Positions 32,607 through 40,203 of a stretch of DNA of 64,000 bases are shown here, piece by piece. The notes under the pieces are model-generated. The model did no database searches, was not told where the DNA came from, and saw only the letters and a program-made list of their open reading frames with translations. The translations under genes and the position numbers were made by a program. Where the stretch lies: positions 3,348,001-3,412,000 of the forward strand of contig NZ_CP114901.1 of NCBI RefSeq assembly GCF_027497175.1, read 5' to 3'. How positions within the stretch are numbered: position 1 is the stretch's first letter; the number at the start of each line of letters is the position of its first letter. Origin of the DNA: Verrucosispora sp. WMMD573 (GTDB lineage Bacteria; Actinomycetota; Actinomycetes; Mycobacteriales; Micromonosporaceae).

Positions 32607-33374
32607 ATGGCTACCGGGCCTGACGTGCCTACGGCGCGCTACCGCACCATCGCCGCGGACCTCGCTGCCAAGATCCGATCCGGGGATTATCCGCCCGGCG
32701 CGGCGCTGCCCTCCCAGCGTGACCTCAGCGCCGCCTACGGCGTCACGTTGATGACGCTGCGGCAGGCGTTGCGGCAGCTCAGCGACGAAGGGCTGATCGA
32801 GCAGCAGCCCGGTCGGGGTACCTTCGTCACCCCGCCACACCTGGCGTACCGGCTCGGCTCGCTGCGCAGCTTCGCCGACGACCTGCGGGATCAGGGCCAC
32901 GAGGTGCGTACCACCGTGGTCGGCTGCGCGGTGCGTCGCCTGCCCGCGCGAGTCGCCGGTACGCTGCGGGCCGGCGCCAGCGAATCCGGGTTGCGGCTGG
33001 AACGGGTCCGCGCGTTCGCCGGCCGCCGTGCGGTGCACCAGGTCTCGTGGGTACGCGCTTCGCACGCCGCCGGCCTGCGTGAGGTGGACTTCACCGCGAC
33101 CTCCCTGTACGAGGCGCTCGCTAGCCGGGGTGTCTCGGTTGCCCGGGCCACCGAGACGATCCGGCCCGGCATCCTCGACGTGGCGCTGGCGGCGCACCTC
33201 GACGACGCACCCGGTGCAGCCGTGCTGATCAGCGACCGGACCACCTACACACTGGACGGCACCGCCATCCTCGCCGACCGGGCGACGATCCTCGGCAGCC
33301 TGATGGAGATCAACACCGATCGCGCCGCGCGGGGCCTGTCACTGCACTGGGGCGCCAGCCGCGACGTGCCGTAA
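32607..33374 (+). CDS. GntR-family transcriptional regulator (HutC/UTRA type)
   Basis: A 255-residue regulator. Residues 10-75 form the GntR winged helix-turn-helix (YRTIAADLAAKIRSGDYPPGAALPSQRDLSAAYGVTLMTLRQALRQLSDEGLIEQQPGRGTFV region). The rest is a UTRA effector-binding domain (LRLERVRAF..., DRTTYTLDG). HutC-type GntR proteins usually repress nearby genes until a small ligand binds. The AT-rich inverted repeat before trpB is the likely operator. The ligand is unknown; an indole or tryptophan-related compound would fit the operon. Its 3' end overlaps the convergent pseG-like gene by 36 bases. Confidence 0.92.
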   Translation: MATGPDVPTARYRTIAADLAAKIRSGDYPPGAALPSQRDLSAAYGVTLMTLRQALRQLSDEGLIEQQPGRGTFVTPPHLAYRLGSLRSFADDLRDQGHEVRTTVVGCAVRRLPARVAGTLRAGASESGLRLERVRAFAGRRAVHQVSWVRASHAAGLREVDFTATSLYEALASRGVSVARATETIRPGILDVALAAHLDDAPGAAVLISDRTTYTLDGTAILADRATILGSLMEINTDRAARGLSLHWGASRDVP

Positions 33375-34394
33375 CGCCTCCAACACCGCGTCCACCACCC
33401 GAGACCGGCCGCGTCCGTCCACGGCGGTCCAGGCGCGGGCGGACAGCTCGGCCCGGCGTGCCCCGTCGTCGAGCAGCCCCGCCAGGGTATGCGCGGCGGC
33501 CCGGGTCGCCGCAGCGTCGCCGGCCAACGCGGGCAGCTCACCGAGCCCGGCGGCCAGGCCCGCCGCCACCACCCGGTGGTACGACTCGCGCTGGTTGTCC
33601 ACCACGCAGACCAGCGCCGACGGCGCCCCGAGGCAGCACAGTTCCCAGGTGGAGGTGCCGGCGGCGCTGACCACCAGGTCCGCCGCGGCGATCAGGGTGG
33701 GCAGCGTACCGGTGGGTGGCACCGGCAGCAGCGACTGCCCGGCCCCCGGCGTCAGTCGGGCCATCCGCGCCGCCAGTTCGGGCCGGCCGACGACGACTGT
33801 GAGTTCCATCGGCCGGCCGGTCGACAGCAGCACCTCGGTCAGCACCGGTGCCGCGCCGGCCGCGTCGGTGCCGCCGAAGAAGGCCAGCACCGAGGCAGGC
33901 TGCACCGTCACCGCCGGCCGTGGGGCCGCCGGCCGGGCGGCCAGGACACCCTCACGCAGCAGGGCGTACCCGCTACCGGCGAGCAGCCTGCCCGCCGGCA
34001 CCGCCAGGTCGGTGGCGAAGTTCTGGTCCAGATAGAGGTCGGCGTCCTGGCCCCGGGTGTCCCCGTCCACGATGGCCAGGGTCAGCACCCCGGCGGCCCG
34101 TAGCGCTCCCGCACCTGCGGGATCCAGCTCGTACGAGTCGAGGACCAGCACGTCCAGGTCGTGTCGTCGGGCCGTGGCGACCAGGTCGTCCGGGCGGTCC
34201 GGGCCGGGGTGCAACGGGATACCCCGGGCGGTGAGCTGGTCGGCCGCCCAACCGACGCCGTCGACGGTGCCGAAGACCTCGACGATCGCGCCCCGGGCCT
34301 GGAACTCCTCACCGAGGGCGAGACAACGGACCAGGTGCCCGACACCGCGCAGTGGCCCGGCGTCACAGCGCAGTCCGACTCGTAACGTGCTCAG
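33339..34394 (-). CDS. pseG: PseG-like nucleotide-sugar hydrolase (SpsG type)
   Basis: A 351-residue GT-B-like protein related to PseG and SpsG. PseG removes UDP from UDP-2,4-diacetamido-2,4,6-trideoxy-L-altrose. The N-terminus LRVGLRCDAGPLRGVGHLVR carries the family's G-x-G-H-x-x-R-C motif with the catalytic His. No ATG, GTG or TTG occurs upstream of this motif; the first in-frame canonical start is a TTG at 34214, which would delete it. I infer initiation at the CTG at 34394, which overlaps the preceding stop as CTGA, just as the other junctions in this operon overlap as ATGA or GTGA. GGAGGAG lies immediately upstream. An ACG at 34388 is the alternative. Confidence 0.8.
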   Translation of the reverse strand: MSTLRVGLRCDAGPLRGVGHLVRCLALGEEFQARGAIVEVFGTVDGVGWAADQLTARGIPLHPGPDRPDDLVATARRHDLDVLVLDSYELDPAGAGALRAAGVLTLAIVDGDTRGQDADLYLDQNFATDLAVPAGRLLAGSGYALLREGVLAARPAAPRPAVTVQPASVLAFFGGTDAAGAAPVLTEVLLSTGRPMELTVVVGRPELAARMARLTPGAGQSLLPVPPTGTLPTLIAAADLVVSAAGTSTWELCCLGAPSALVCVVDNQRESYHRVVAAGLAAGLGELPALAGDAAATRAAAHTLAGLLDDGARRAELSARAWTAVDGRGRSRVVDAVLEALRHVAAGAPVQ

Positions 34395-35125
34395 CGCTCC
34401 TCCAACCGCTTCTGCCGGACGTCGGCGTTGATCGCGCGCAGCGCCGGTTGCCCGTCGAGCCAGTCGGCGAGCTTGGCCAGCGGCACGCTGACATCACCGA
34501 AGTGGTCGGCCACCGCGCGGACCAGATCCCAGTCGCGGGCGGTGTCGAGGGTGAGGCGCAGCTGCGAACGGTCCGGGGTGAGGGTCACGCCGAGCACCCG
34601 GAACACCTCCGGATGCGCGTACGCGTACGAGGTCACGTGCACCCGGTGATGGTCGGTGGCGAGCCGGTCGACGGTACGCAGCGCGTCCGCCCGGATGATC
34701 TCGACATCCAGACCCCGGGGGAGGGTGCGGGCGATCGACGTGCTGGCGTAGTCCAGCCCCGGCACGGCGCGGTACACCGAGGCGACCAGGCTGACGATCT
34801 CCGGGTCCAGCAGCGGACAGTCGGCGGTGAACCGCATCACCGCGTCGGCGGGATGGGCGTCCAGGGCGCCGACGAAGCGGGTCAGCACGTCCTCGACGGG
34901 GCCACGGTGCCAGGCGATGCCGAGCCGGTCACACTCGGCGACGACCGCGTCGTCACTGCTGTCGCTGCTGGTCGCCACCACCAGGTCGGCCAGCACGCCG
35001 CTGTCCTGGGCGGCCCGGACCACCCGGCCGAGCACGCTGCGCCCGGCGAGCGGGCGGAGCACCTTGCCGGGCAGCCGGGACGAGCCCATCCGCGCCTGCA
35101 CGATGCCGACGATTCGGTCCGTCAC
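34391..35125 (-). CDS. SpsF-type cytidylyltransferase (probable CMP-nonulosonate synthetase)
   Basis: A 244-residue nucleotidyltransferase of the SpsF family (COG1861). The N-terminal signature VGIVQARMGSSRLPGKVL binds the nucleotide, and TADCPLLDPEIV supplies acidic residues for metal. Within a pathway that also has PseB, PseC, PseG, PseH and PseI it most likely activates the finished nonulosonic acid with CMP, the step done by PseF in Campylobacter. This assignment is inferred from context. The GTG start at 35125 overlaps the previous stop (GTGA) and follows GGAGG by six bases. Confidence 0.85.
   Translation of the reverse strand: MTDRIVGIVQARMGSSRLPGKVLRPLAGRSVLGRVVRAAQDSGVLADLVVATSSDSSDDAVVAECDRLGIAWHRGPVEDVLTRFVGALDAHPADAVMRFTADCPLLDPEIVSLVASVYRAVPGLDYASTSIARTLPRGLDVEIIRADALRTVDRLATDHHRVHVTSYAYAHPEVFRVLGVTLTPDRSQLRLTLDTARDWDLVRAVADHFGDVSVPLAKLADWLDGQPALRAINADVRQKRLEER
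34397..34403 (-). promoter_or_regulatory. Shine-Dalgarno GGAGGAG deciding the pseG non-AUG start
   Basis: GGAGGAG lies on the minus strand at the end of the SpsF-type gene, two bases before the CTG (34394) and eight before the ACG (34388) of the pseG frame. It has no other downstream start to serve, which supports initiation here rather than at the internal TTG 180 bases on. Confidence 0.55.
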
Positions 35126-36951
35126 TTCTGTCCTCCCTGCTTCGCGGCGATGGCGGCGCGGGCCCGGCGTTTGGCGGCGCGGGCGCCGCGCCGGGCCATC
35201 CGGGCCGGGGTGATGGCCAGCCGCCCGACCTTGTAGCTCAGCGAACCGCTCAACAGATTGATCTTCGCCTCGGCCCGACGCAGCGCCCGCTCCCGCGAGG
35301 TGAGCAGGTTCTCCGTCCACCTGAGCAGCGCCGTCAGCCGGGTGTTCTCATCCTGCTGACGTAGCCACGCCTCGCGCAGCTGCTGATAGCTGCGGGGGCC
35401 AGGAGGCGGGTCGGTCGGACTGAGCGCCGACTCCACCTCCACCGCCGCCGCCGTGTCCTTCGCGGCCGTCTCCTTCGCGGCCTCGACGACGGCCCGGTCG
35501 AAATCGCGTCCGGCGACCCCGCCGAGCACGACGGTCAGCCCCGCCACGTCCAGCGTGGAGGTCCACGGGTGGGCGTAACCGCCGGTGAGCAGGTCGCTGG
35601 CGAATCGCCACAGCGTCCGGGCCAGCACCACCTCGACCGGTAACGGTGCCTCGGCCGGATGGCTCGGGTCGAGCACCGCCCAGCGGTCACCGTCGACGAC
35701 CAGGTTGTCCGCCCCGGCCAGGGCGACCGCCCCGGTCAGCCGTCCCTGCTCGGCCTGGCTGTCGAGCCAGTCGGCATAGCCGCGCAGCAGCCGGCGCAGC
35801 AGCGCCGTGTCGCGGCGCAGGCACCCGTCGAGCAGCAGGCTGCGCAGCAGACGCCCGTCGGGCACCGGGCCGTCAGGGGCGGCCGGCTCGCGGTCGGTCA
35901 GCTCCCGCCCGGCGTACGAGGCGTCGGGCACGGCGACGTCGGTACGGTGCCAGTGCCAGCCCTGTGGCCCGTCCCGTACCTCGACGACCGTGCCGCCCGC
36001 CGCCGCGTCGGCGACCAACGCCACCGGCAGCGGGGCGGGCACGCCGGGTCCCGGGTGTGCCGACGGGGCGACGCGCGGCAGCGGGTGCGCCGTGCCGCCG
36101 CTGTCGTCGGGCTCGCCGTCGGTCCGCTCGACGTGAGGCCGGCGGGCCAGCACCAGCCAGGACGGGGCCAGGTCGGCGGCGCGACCGGCGTGCAGGGCGT
36201 CCACGGCCAGCCGGGCCGGATCGGCGAGGACGAACCGGCCGGTGTACCCGTCGGTGCAGGCGGCGTGCAGCACCGCGTCGAACAACCCGCTGCCGGTGTG
36301 CCGAGCCAGCTCGTCGACGGCCAGCAACGCGGTGGTCAGGTCGGGACGCGGGTACCCGGCGTAGCAGGTGCCGGGGCGCATCCCGGCGGCGGCCAGCCGC
36401 TCGCGGGCCTGCCCCAGGCTCGCCGGACGGGCGACGTCCAGCACCCCACCGACGGTCCAGTCGGCATCGGCCCGGCCGGCGTACCAGCTCTCGGCGGCGA
36501 CCAGCCGGTGCACGCCGAGCGGGTTGTCCAGCCGCAGCAGCAGTTCACCGCCGGGGCGGACGGCCGCCACCAGGCGGGCCAGCAGACCGTCCCAGCCGAG
36601 CCGCTCACCCTCGACCGACTCGACCGCGTCCAGCCCGGCACCGGCGATCACCACGTCGTACTCCTCGCCGGCAGGCAGGCCGTGTGGGCCGCTCACCAGC
36701 ACCCGGTCCACCCGGTCGGCGAGCACCGCCGCGTCCGGGTAGCCGCGCAGCAGGCAGGTGATCCGGGCATGGGCGAGCGCGTCGAGCAGCGCCGGACCGT
36801 GTGGCCCGGCCAGCAGCACCCGGGCGCCGGCCGGCACCAGGCGAGCGGCCAATGCGGCGAGCGGACCGTCACCGGCTGGGTCCGTCCGGTCGGACCAGGC
36901 GAGCATCTCACCGCCGGGCAGCGTCACCGCCGACGCCGTCTCGGTTGTCAC
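35122..36951 (-). CDS. Multidomain protein: methyltransferase-like, kinase-like middle, coiled-coil tail
   Basis: A 609-residue protein I cannot name fully. Residues of about 25-230 resemble a class I SAM methyltransferase (GARVLLAGPHGPALLDALA, EEYDVVIAGAGLDAVE, VRPGGELLLRLDNP). About 380-500 contains a stretch recalling phosphotransferase folds (GYADWLDSQ..., ADNLVVDGDRWAVLDPS). The C-terminal 90 residues form a basic coiled coil with SGSLSYKVGRLAITPARMARRG, a tail often seen on actinobacterial surface-glycan enzymes. It is coupled by GTGA overlaps to both neighbours in the pse operon. A role in modifying or assembling the nonulosonate glycan is inferred. Confidence 0.75.
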   Translation of the reverse strand: MTTETASAVTLPGGEMLAWSDRTDPAGDGPLAALAARLVPAGARVLLAGPHGPALLDALAHARITCLLRGYPDAAVLADRVDRVLVSGPHGLPAGEEYDVVIAGAGLDAVESVEGERLGWDGLLARLVAAVRPGGELLLRLDNPLGVHRLVAAESWYAGRADADWTVGGVLDVARPASLGQARERLAAAGMRPGTCYAGYPRPDLTTALLAVDELARHTGSGLFDAVLHAACTDGYTGRFVLADPARLAVDALHAGRAADLAPSWLVLARRPHVERTDGEPDDSGGTAHPLPRVAPSAHPGPGVPAPLPVALVADAAAGGTVVEVRDGPQGWHWHRTDVAVPDASYAGRELTDREPAAPDGPVPDGRLLRSLLLDGCLRRDTALLRRLLRGYADWLDSQAEQGRLTGAVALAGADNLVVDGDRWAVLDPSHPAEAPLPVEVVLARTLWRFASDLLTGGYAHPWTSTLDVAGLTVVLGGVAGRDFDRAVVEAAKETAAKDTAAAVEVESALSPTDPPPGPRSYQQLREAWLRQQDENTRLTALLRWTENLLTSRERALRRAEAKINLLSGSLSYKVGRLAITPARMARRGARAAKRRARAAIAAKQGGQK

Positions 36952-37784
36952 GTCGTCTCCTCCTGCGGGTACGCCCACCCCAGCAGTTCCCGCAGCGCGG
37001 CGGGCGGGTGGCGGTGGTCGGTGCCCAGCTCGGCGTGGGCGATCGCGACGGCGGTCGGCAGGTGCACCTGTTCGCCGTGCAACTGCGGCCACTGCCGGCG
37101 GATTCGGGCGGTGCCGCCGAAGGTGGGGTCCTCGTCGGCCAGCACCATCGGATCGCCGTACACCGCCGGCTCACAGCCGGCCGCGATGCCGTAGAAGATG
37201 GCGCTGGTCAGCCGGTTGGACGCGACCCGGCGGTGCCGGCGCAGCTCGGCGAGCTGACGGTCCAGGAACTGCGGGTCGGTGTCTTTCCACCAGTGCCCGC
37301 GGTAGCCGTGGCAGATGACCCGGAAGCCGGCGTTCTCGTAGAGCCGCCGCACCCGCCGCATCCGGTGTTCGTGCCAGTACAGGCAGACCGTGACCGGGCC
37401 GGGTTCGGTGTCCCGGATGCGGGCGACCAGCTCCTTGTGGTCACCCTTGACGTGCTGGCCCTCCCAGCCGTGGAACGGGTACCAGATGGTGCCCTCCCGG
37501 GGCGGCCGGGGCTCCTCCTCCGGCCGCATGGCCAGCAGGTAGACGAACGGTGCCCCGATCACCGTGACGTTGCGCCGCCCGACCGACCAGGCCCGCCGCC
37601 GGGTCTGCTCGGACCAGAGCAGACTCGGCGTGCGCTCGGCGTACGGGTGGCCGGAGGCCAGGCCGTCGCCGATGTTCCAGCCGTGCTGGAGGTACCCGTT
37701 GATCCGGGGTGGGTGGCCGTCACCCAGACCCGCGTAGCGGGCCAGCACGTGGGCGTGACCGTAGAAGTGGTTGGCGTGGTGCAT
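36948..37784 (-). CDS. Unknown protein of the pse operon
   Basis: A 278-residue soluble protein. Notable segments are NGYLQHGWNIGDGLASGHPYAER near the start, IWYPFHGWEGQHVKGDHKEL, VCLYWHEHRMRRVRRLYENAGFRVICHGYRG in the middle and SNRLTSAIFYGIAAGCEPAVYGDP near residue 200. The last resembles the nucleotide-sugar side of a GT-B-type transferase or of TagF-like proteins, but no family is certain. It begins ten bases after pseC and overlaps the next gene by four bases, so it belongs to the operon and probably to nonulosonate transfer or assembly. Confidence 0.7.
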   Translation of the reverse strand: MHHANHFYGHAHVLARYAGLGDGHPPRINGYLQHGWNIGDGLASGHPYAERTPSLLWSEQTRRRAWSVGRRNVTVIGAPFVYLLAMRPEEEPRPPREGTIWYPFHGWEGQHVKGDHKELVARIRDTEPGPVTVCLYWHEHRMRRVRRLYENAGFRVICHGYRGHWWKDTDPQFLDRQLAELRRHRRVASNRLTSAIFYGIAAGCEPAVYGDPMVLADEDPTFGGTARIRRQWPQLHGEQVHLPTAVAIAHAELGTDHRHPPAALRELLGWAYPQEETT

Positions 37785-37794
37785 CGGGGATCCC

Positions 37795-38955
37795 TCAGGC
37801 GGCGGGCCGGAGCGAGACGCCGCGCAGGGCCGCGGCCAACGCGTCGATGACGCGGTCCTGGTCGGCGTCGCGCAGTCCAGGGTAGAGCGGCAGCGACAAC
37901 TGCTGGGCGTAGAAGGCCTCCGACACGGGGCAACTGCCGCGCCGGTAGCCGAGATCGGCGAAGGCCGGGTGCCAGTGCGCGGGGATGTAGTTGACCTGAA
38001 CGCCGATGCCGGCCGCGCGCATCCCTTCGTAGATCTCGCGGCGGCGCCCGTCGAGCACCCGGATCGGGTACAGATGCCAGGCCGGTGCCGCCCACTCCCG
38101 CCGGCCGGGCACGAGCACGCCGGGCAGGTCGGCCAGGGCCGCGTCGTAGCGGGCCACCAGTTCGGCGCGGCGGGCGAGGAAGGCGTCGAGCCGGCGCAGC
38201 TGGCTGCGACCCAGCGCGCACAACACGTCCGGCAGCCGGTAGTTGAGGCCGAACTCGTGCACCTCCTGGTGCCAGCCGCCCTCGTCCGGCCACCGTAGCT
38301 CGTCGGCTTCCCGGACCAGCCCGATGTTGCGGAACCGCCGGGCCCGCTTCAGCAGCTGCGGATCGGTGGTGGCGACCGCGCCTCCCTCGGCGGTGGTCAG
38401 GTTCTTGGTGGGGAAGAACGAGAACGTGGTCAGGTCGGCCAGCGACCCCACCGGCCGGCCCCGGTAGGTGGCGCCGATCGAGTGGGCCGCGTCGGCGAGC
38501 AGCAGCGCGTCGCTGCCGTCCAGCGCGGTGCGCAGCGCGTCGTAGTCGGCCGGGTGGCCCGCGTAGTCCACCGCGGCGACGACCTTCGTCCGCCCGGTGG
38601 TCGCCGCGGCCACCGCAGCCGGGTCCAGGGTGAACGTCTCCTCCTCCACGTCGGCGAAGACGACCCGCGCGCCGAGGGCGACCGCGCTGCTGGCGGTGGC
38701 CACGAACGTCATCGGCGGCACGATCACCTCGTCGCCGGGGCCGACACCGGCCGCCGCGTACGCCACGTGCAGCGCGGCGGTGCCGTTGGAGACCGTCGCC
38801 ACCCCGGCGCCACCGGCCCACGCGGAGATGTCCGCTTCGAAGGCGGCCACCTCCGGGCCGGTGGTGAGCCAGTCGCTGCGCAGGGCGGCGACCACGGCGG
38901 CCACGTCGTCGTCGGTCACCGACTGGCGTCCGTACGGCAGGAAGGAGAAGGTCAT
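37795..38955 (-). CDS. pseC: PseC-like PLP aminotransferase (DegT/DnrJ/EryC1 family)
   Basis: A 386-residue aminotransferase that would convert the 4-keto sugar made by PseB into UDP-4-amino-4,6-dideoxy-N-acetyl-altrosamine. It shows SNGTAALHVAYAA near residue 55, the motif VDYAGHPADYD, DAAHSIGA, and the PLP lysine in FFPTKNLTTAEGG. The C-terminal AWHLYPIRV and YIPAHWHPAF are typical of PseC and SpsC. It overlaps the end of pseB by four bases (ATGA), which fits sequential action. Confidence 0.93.
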   Translation of the reverse strand: MTFSFLPYGRQSVTDDDVAAVVAALRSDWLTTGPEVAAFEADISAWAGGAGVATVSNGTAALHVAYAAAGVGPGDEVIVPPMTFVATASSAVALGARVVFADVEEETFTLDPAAVAAATTGRTKVVAAVDYAGHPADYDALRTALDGSDALLLADAAHSIGATYRGRPVGSLADLTTFSFFPTKNLTTAEGGAVATTDPQLLKRARRFRNIGLVREADELRWPDEGGWHQEVHEFGLNYRLPDVLCALGRSQLRRLDAFLARRAELVARYDAALADLPGVLVPGRREWAAPAWHLYPIRVLDGRRREIYEGMRAAGIGVQVNYIPAHWHPAFADLGYRRGSCPVSEAFYAQQLSLPLYPGLRDADQDRVIDALAAALRGVSLRPAA

Positions 38956-39935
38956 GCCGCGATGCCGAGCATCTCACGCAGCTGGGGCACGGTGAGCCAC
39001 TGGTCGTTGGTGTCCGACTGGTACGCGAACCCGTCCGCGACCGGCTCGCAGCCGACGGGCGGCTGGTAACCCCAGGTGGCGATGGTCGGCTGCACGATGA
39101 ACCGGTCCTTGGCGATAAGCGTCCGCCGACTGTCGTCCGGGGCGATCATCTCCTCGTGCAGCTTCTCGCCGGGCCGGATGCCGATCTCATGGGTGGTGGC
39201 GTCCGGGGCGACCGCCTCGACCAGGTCGAGGATGCGCATGCTGGGGATGCGGGGCACGAACAGTTCGCCGCCCTGCATCTGGTCGAAGGAGTCGATGACG
39301 AACTGCACGGCCTGGTCCAGGGTGATCCAGAAGCGGGTCATCCGCTTGTCCGTGATCGGCAGACTCTTGCCTTCGGCGGCGAGCCGGCGGAACAGCGGAA
39401 CCACCGAGCCCCGGCTGCCGACCACGTTGCCGTAACGCACCACCGCGAAACGGGTCGGGTGCTGCGCCGCGTAGTGGTTGGCGGAGATGAACAGCTTGTC
39501 GCCGACCAGCTTGGTCGCGCCGTACAGGTTGATCGGGCTGGACGCCTTGTCGGTGGAGAGGGCGACCACCTTCTGCACGCCGGCCTCGATCGCCGCGTCG
39601 ACGACATGCTGCGAACCGGTGATGTTGGTGGCGATGAACTCCGACGGGTTGTACTCCGCGGTGTCGACCTGCTTGAGGGCGGCGGCGTGTACGACGTGGT
39701 CCACGCCGTGCATGGCCCGGGTCAGCCGGTGCCGGTCCCGGATGTCGCCGATGAACCAGCGCAGCCGGGGGTCGTCGCCGAGCTGCTGGCGCAGCTCGTA
39801 CTGCTTGAGTTCGTCGCGGGAGAAGACCACCACCCGGGCCGGATCGGTCTCGGCGAGTAGGTGCCGCAGGAAGGTCCTGCCGAAGGAACCCGTTCCCCCG
39901 GTGACGAGGATGGACGATCCGTTCAGCTCGCTCAA
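38952..39935 (-). CDS. pseB: UDP-N-acetylglucosamine 4,6-dehydratase (inverting), PseB-like
   Basis: A 327-residue extended SDR that dehydrates UDP-GlcNAc and inverts C5, the first step toward pseudaminic acid. The NADP-binding TGGTGSFGRTFL is near residue 12. VVHAAALKQV and NPSEFIATNITGSQHV follow. The active region shows STDKASSPINLYGATKLVGD, in which the catalytic triad region carries the Lys substitution typical of inverting dehydratases, and it ends with RPGEKLHEEM. It is the first gene of a six-gene minus-strand operon (39935 down to 33339). Confidence 0.94.
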   Translation of the reverse strand: MSELNGSSILVTGGTGSFGRTFLRHLLAETDPARVVVFSRDELKQYELRQQLGDDPRLRWFIGDIRDRHRLTRAMHGVDHVVHAAALKQVDTAEYNPSEFIATNITGSQHVVDAAIEAGVQKVVALSTDKASSPINLYGATKLVGDKLFISANHYAAQHPTRFAVVRYGNVVGSRGSVVPLFRRLAAEGKSLPITDKRMTRFWITLDQAVQFVIDSFDQMQGGELFVPRIPSMRILDLVEAVAPDATTHEIGIRPGEKLHEEMIAPDDSRRTLIAKDRFIVQPTIATWGYQPPVGCEPVADGFAYQSDTNDQWLTVPQLREMLGIAA

Positions 39936-40203
39936 CTGGTGCTCCCGTGTGTGTCGGATTCGCGGTCGGCCTCGGCCGGCCGGGTGCGAACGCTAGACGC
40001 GGCGGGTTAACGGGCCCATGCCCCGCGGTTAACCACGTGCCGTGCGGCGGTGAATGGCGGGCACCCGGTTGGCGAACACCTGCCGTCGTCACGGCGTGCC
40101 CGCCGACCCGCGTCGACCGGACCGTTAGCGTCTCGCCCCGACCGGGAACCGTGGCGCGTCCAGACGGCGGCTGCCTGCCCGGGACCGCCCCTGGGAGGAA
40201 AAG

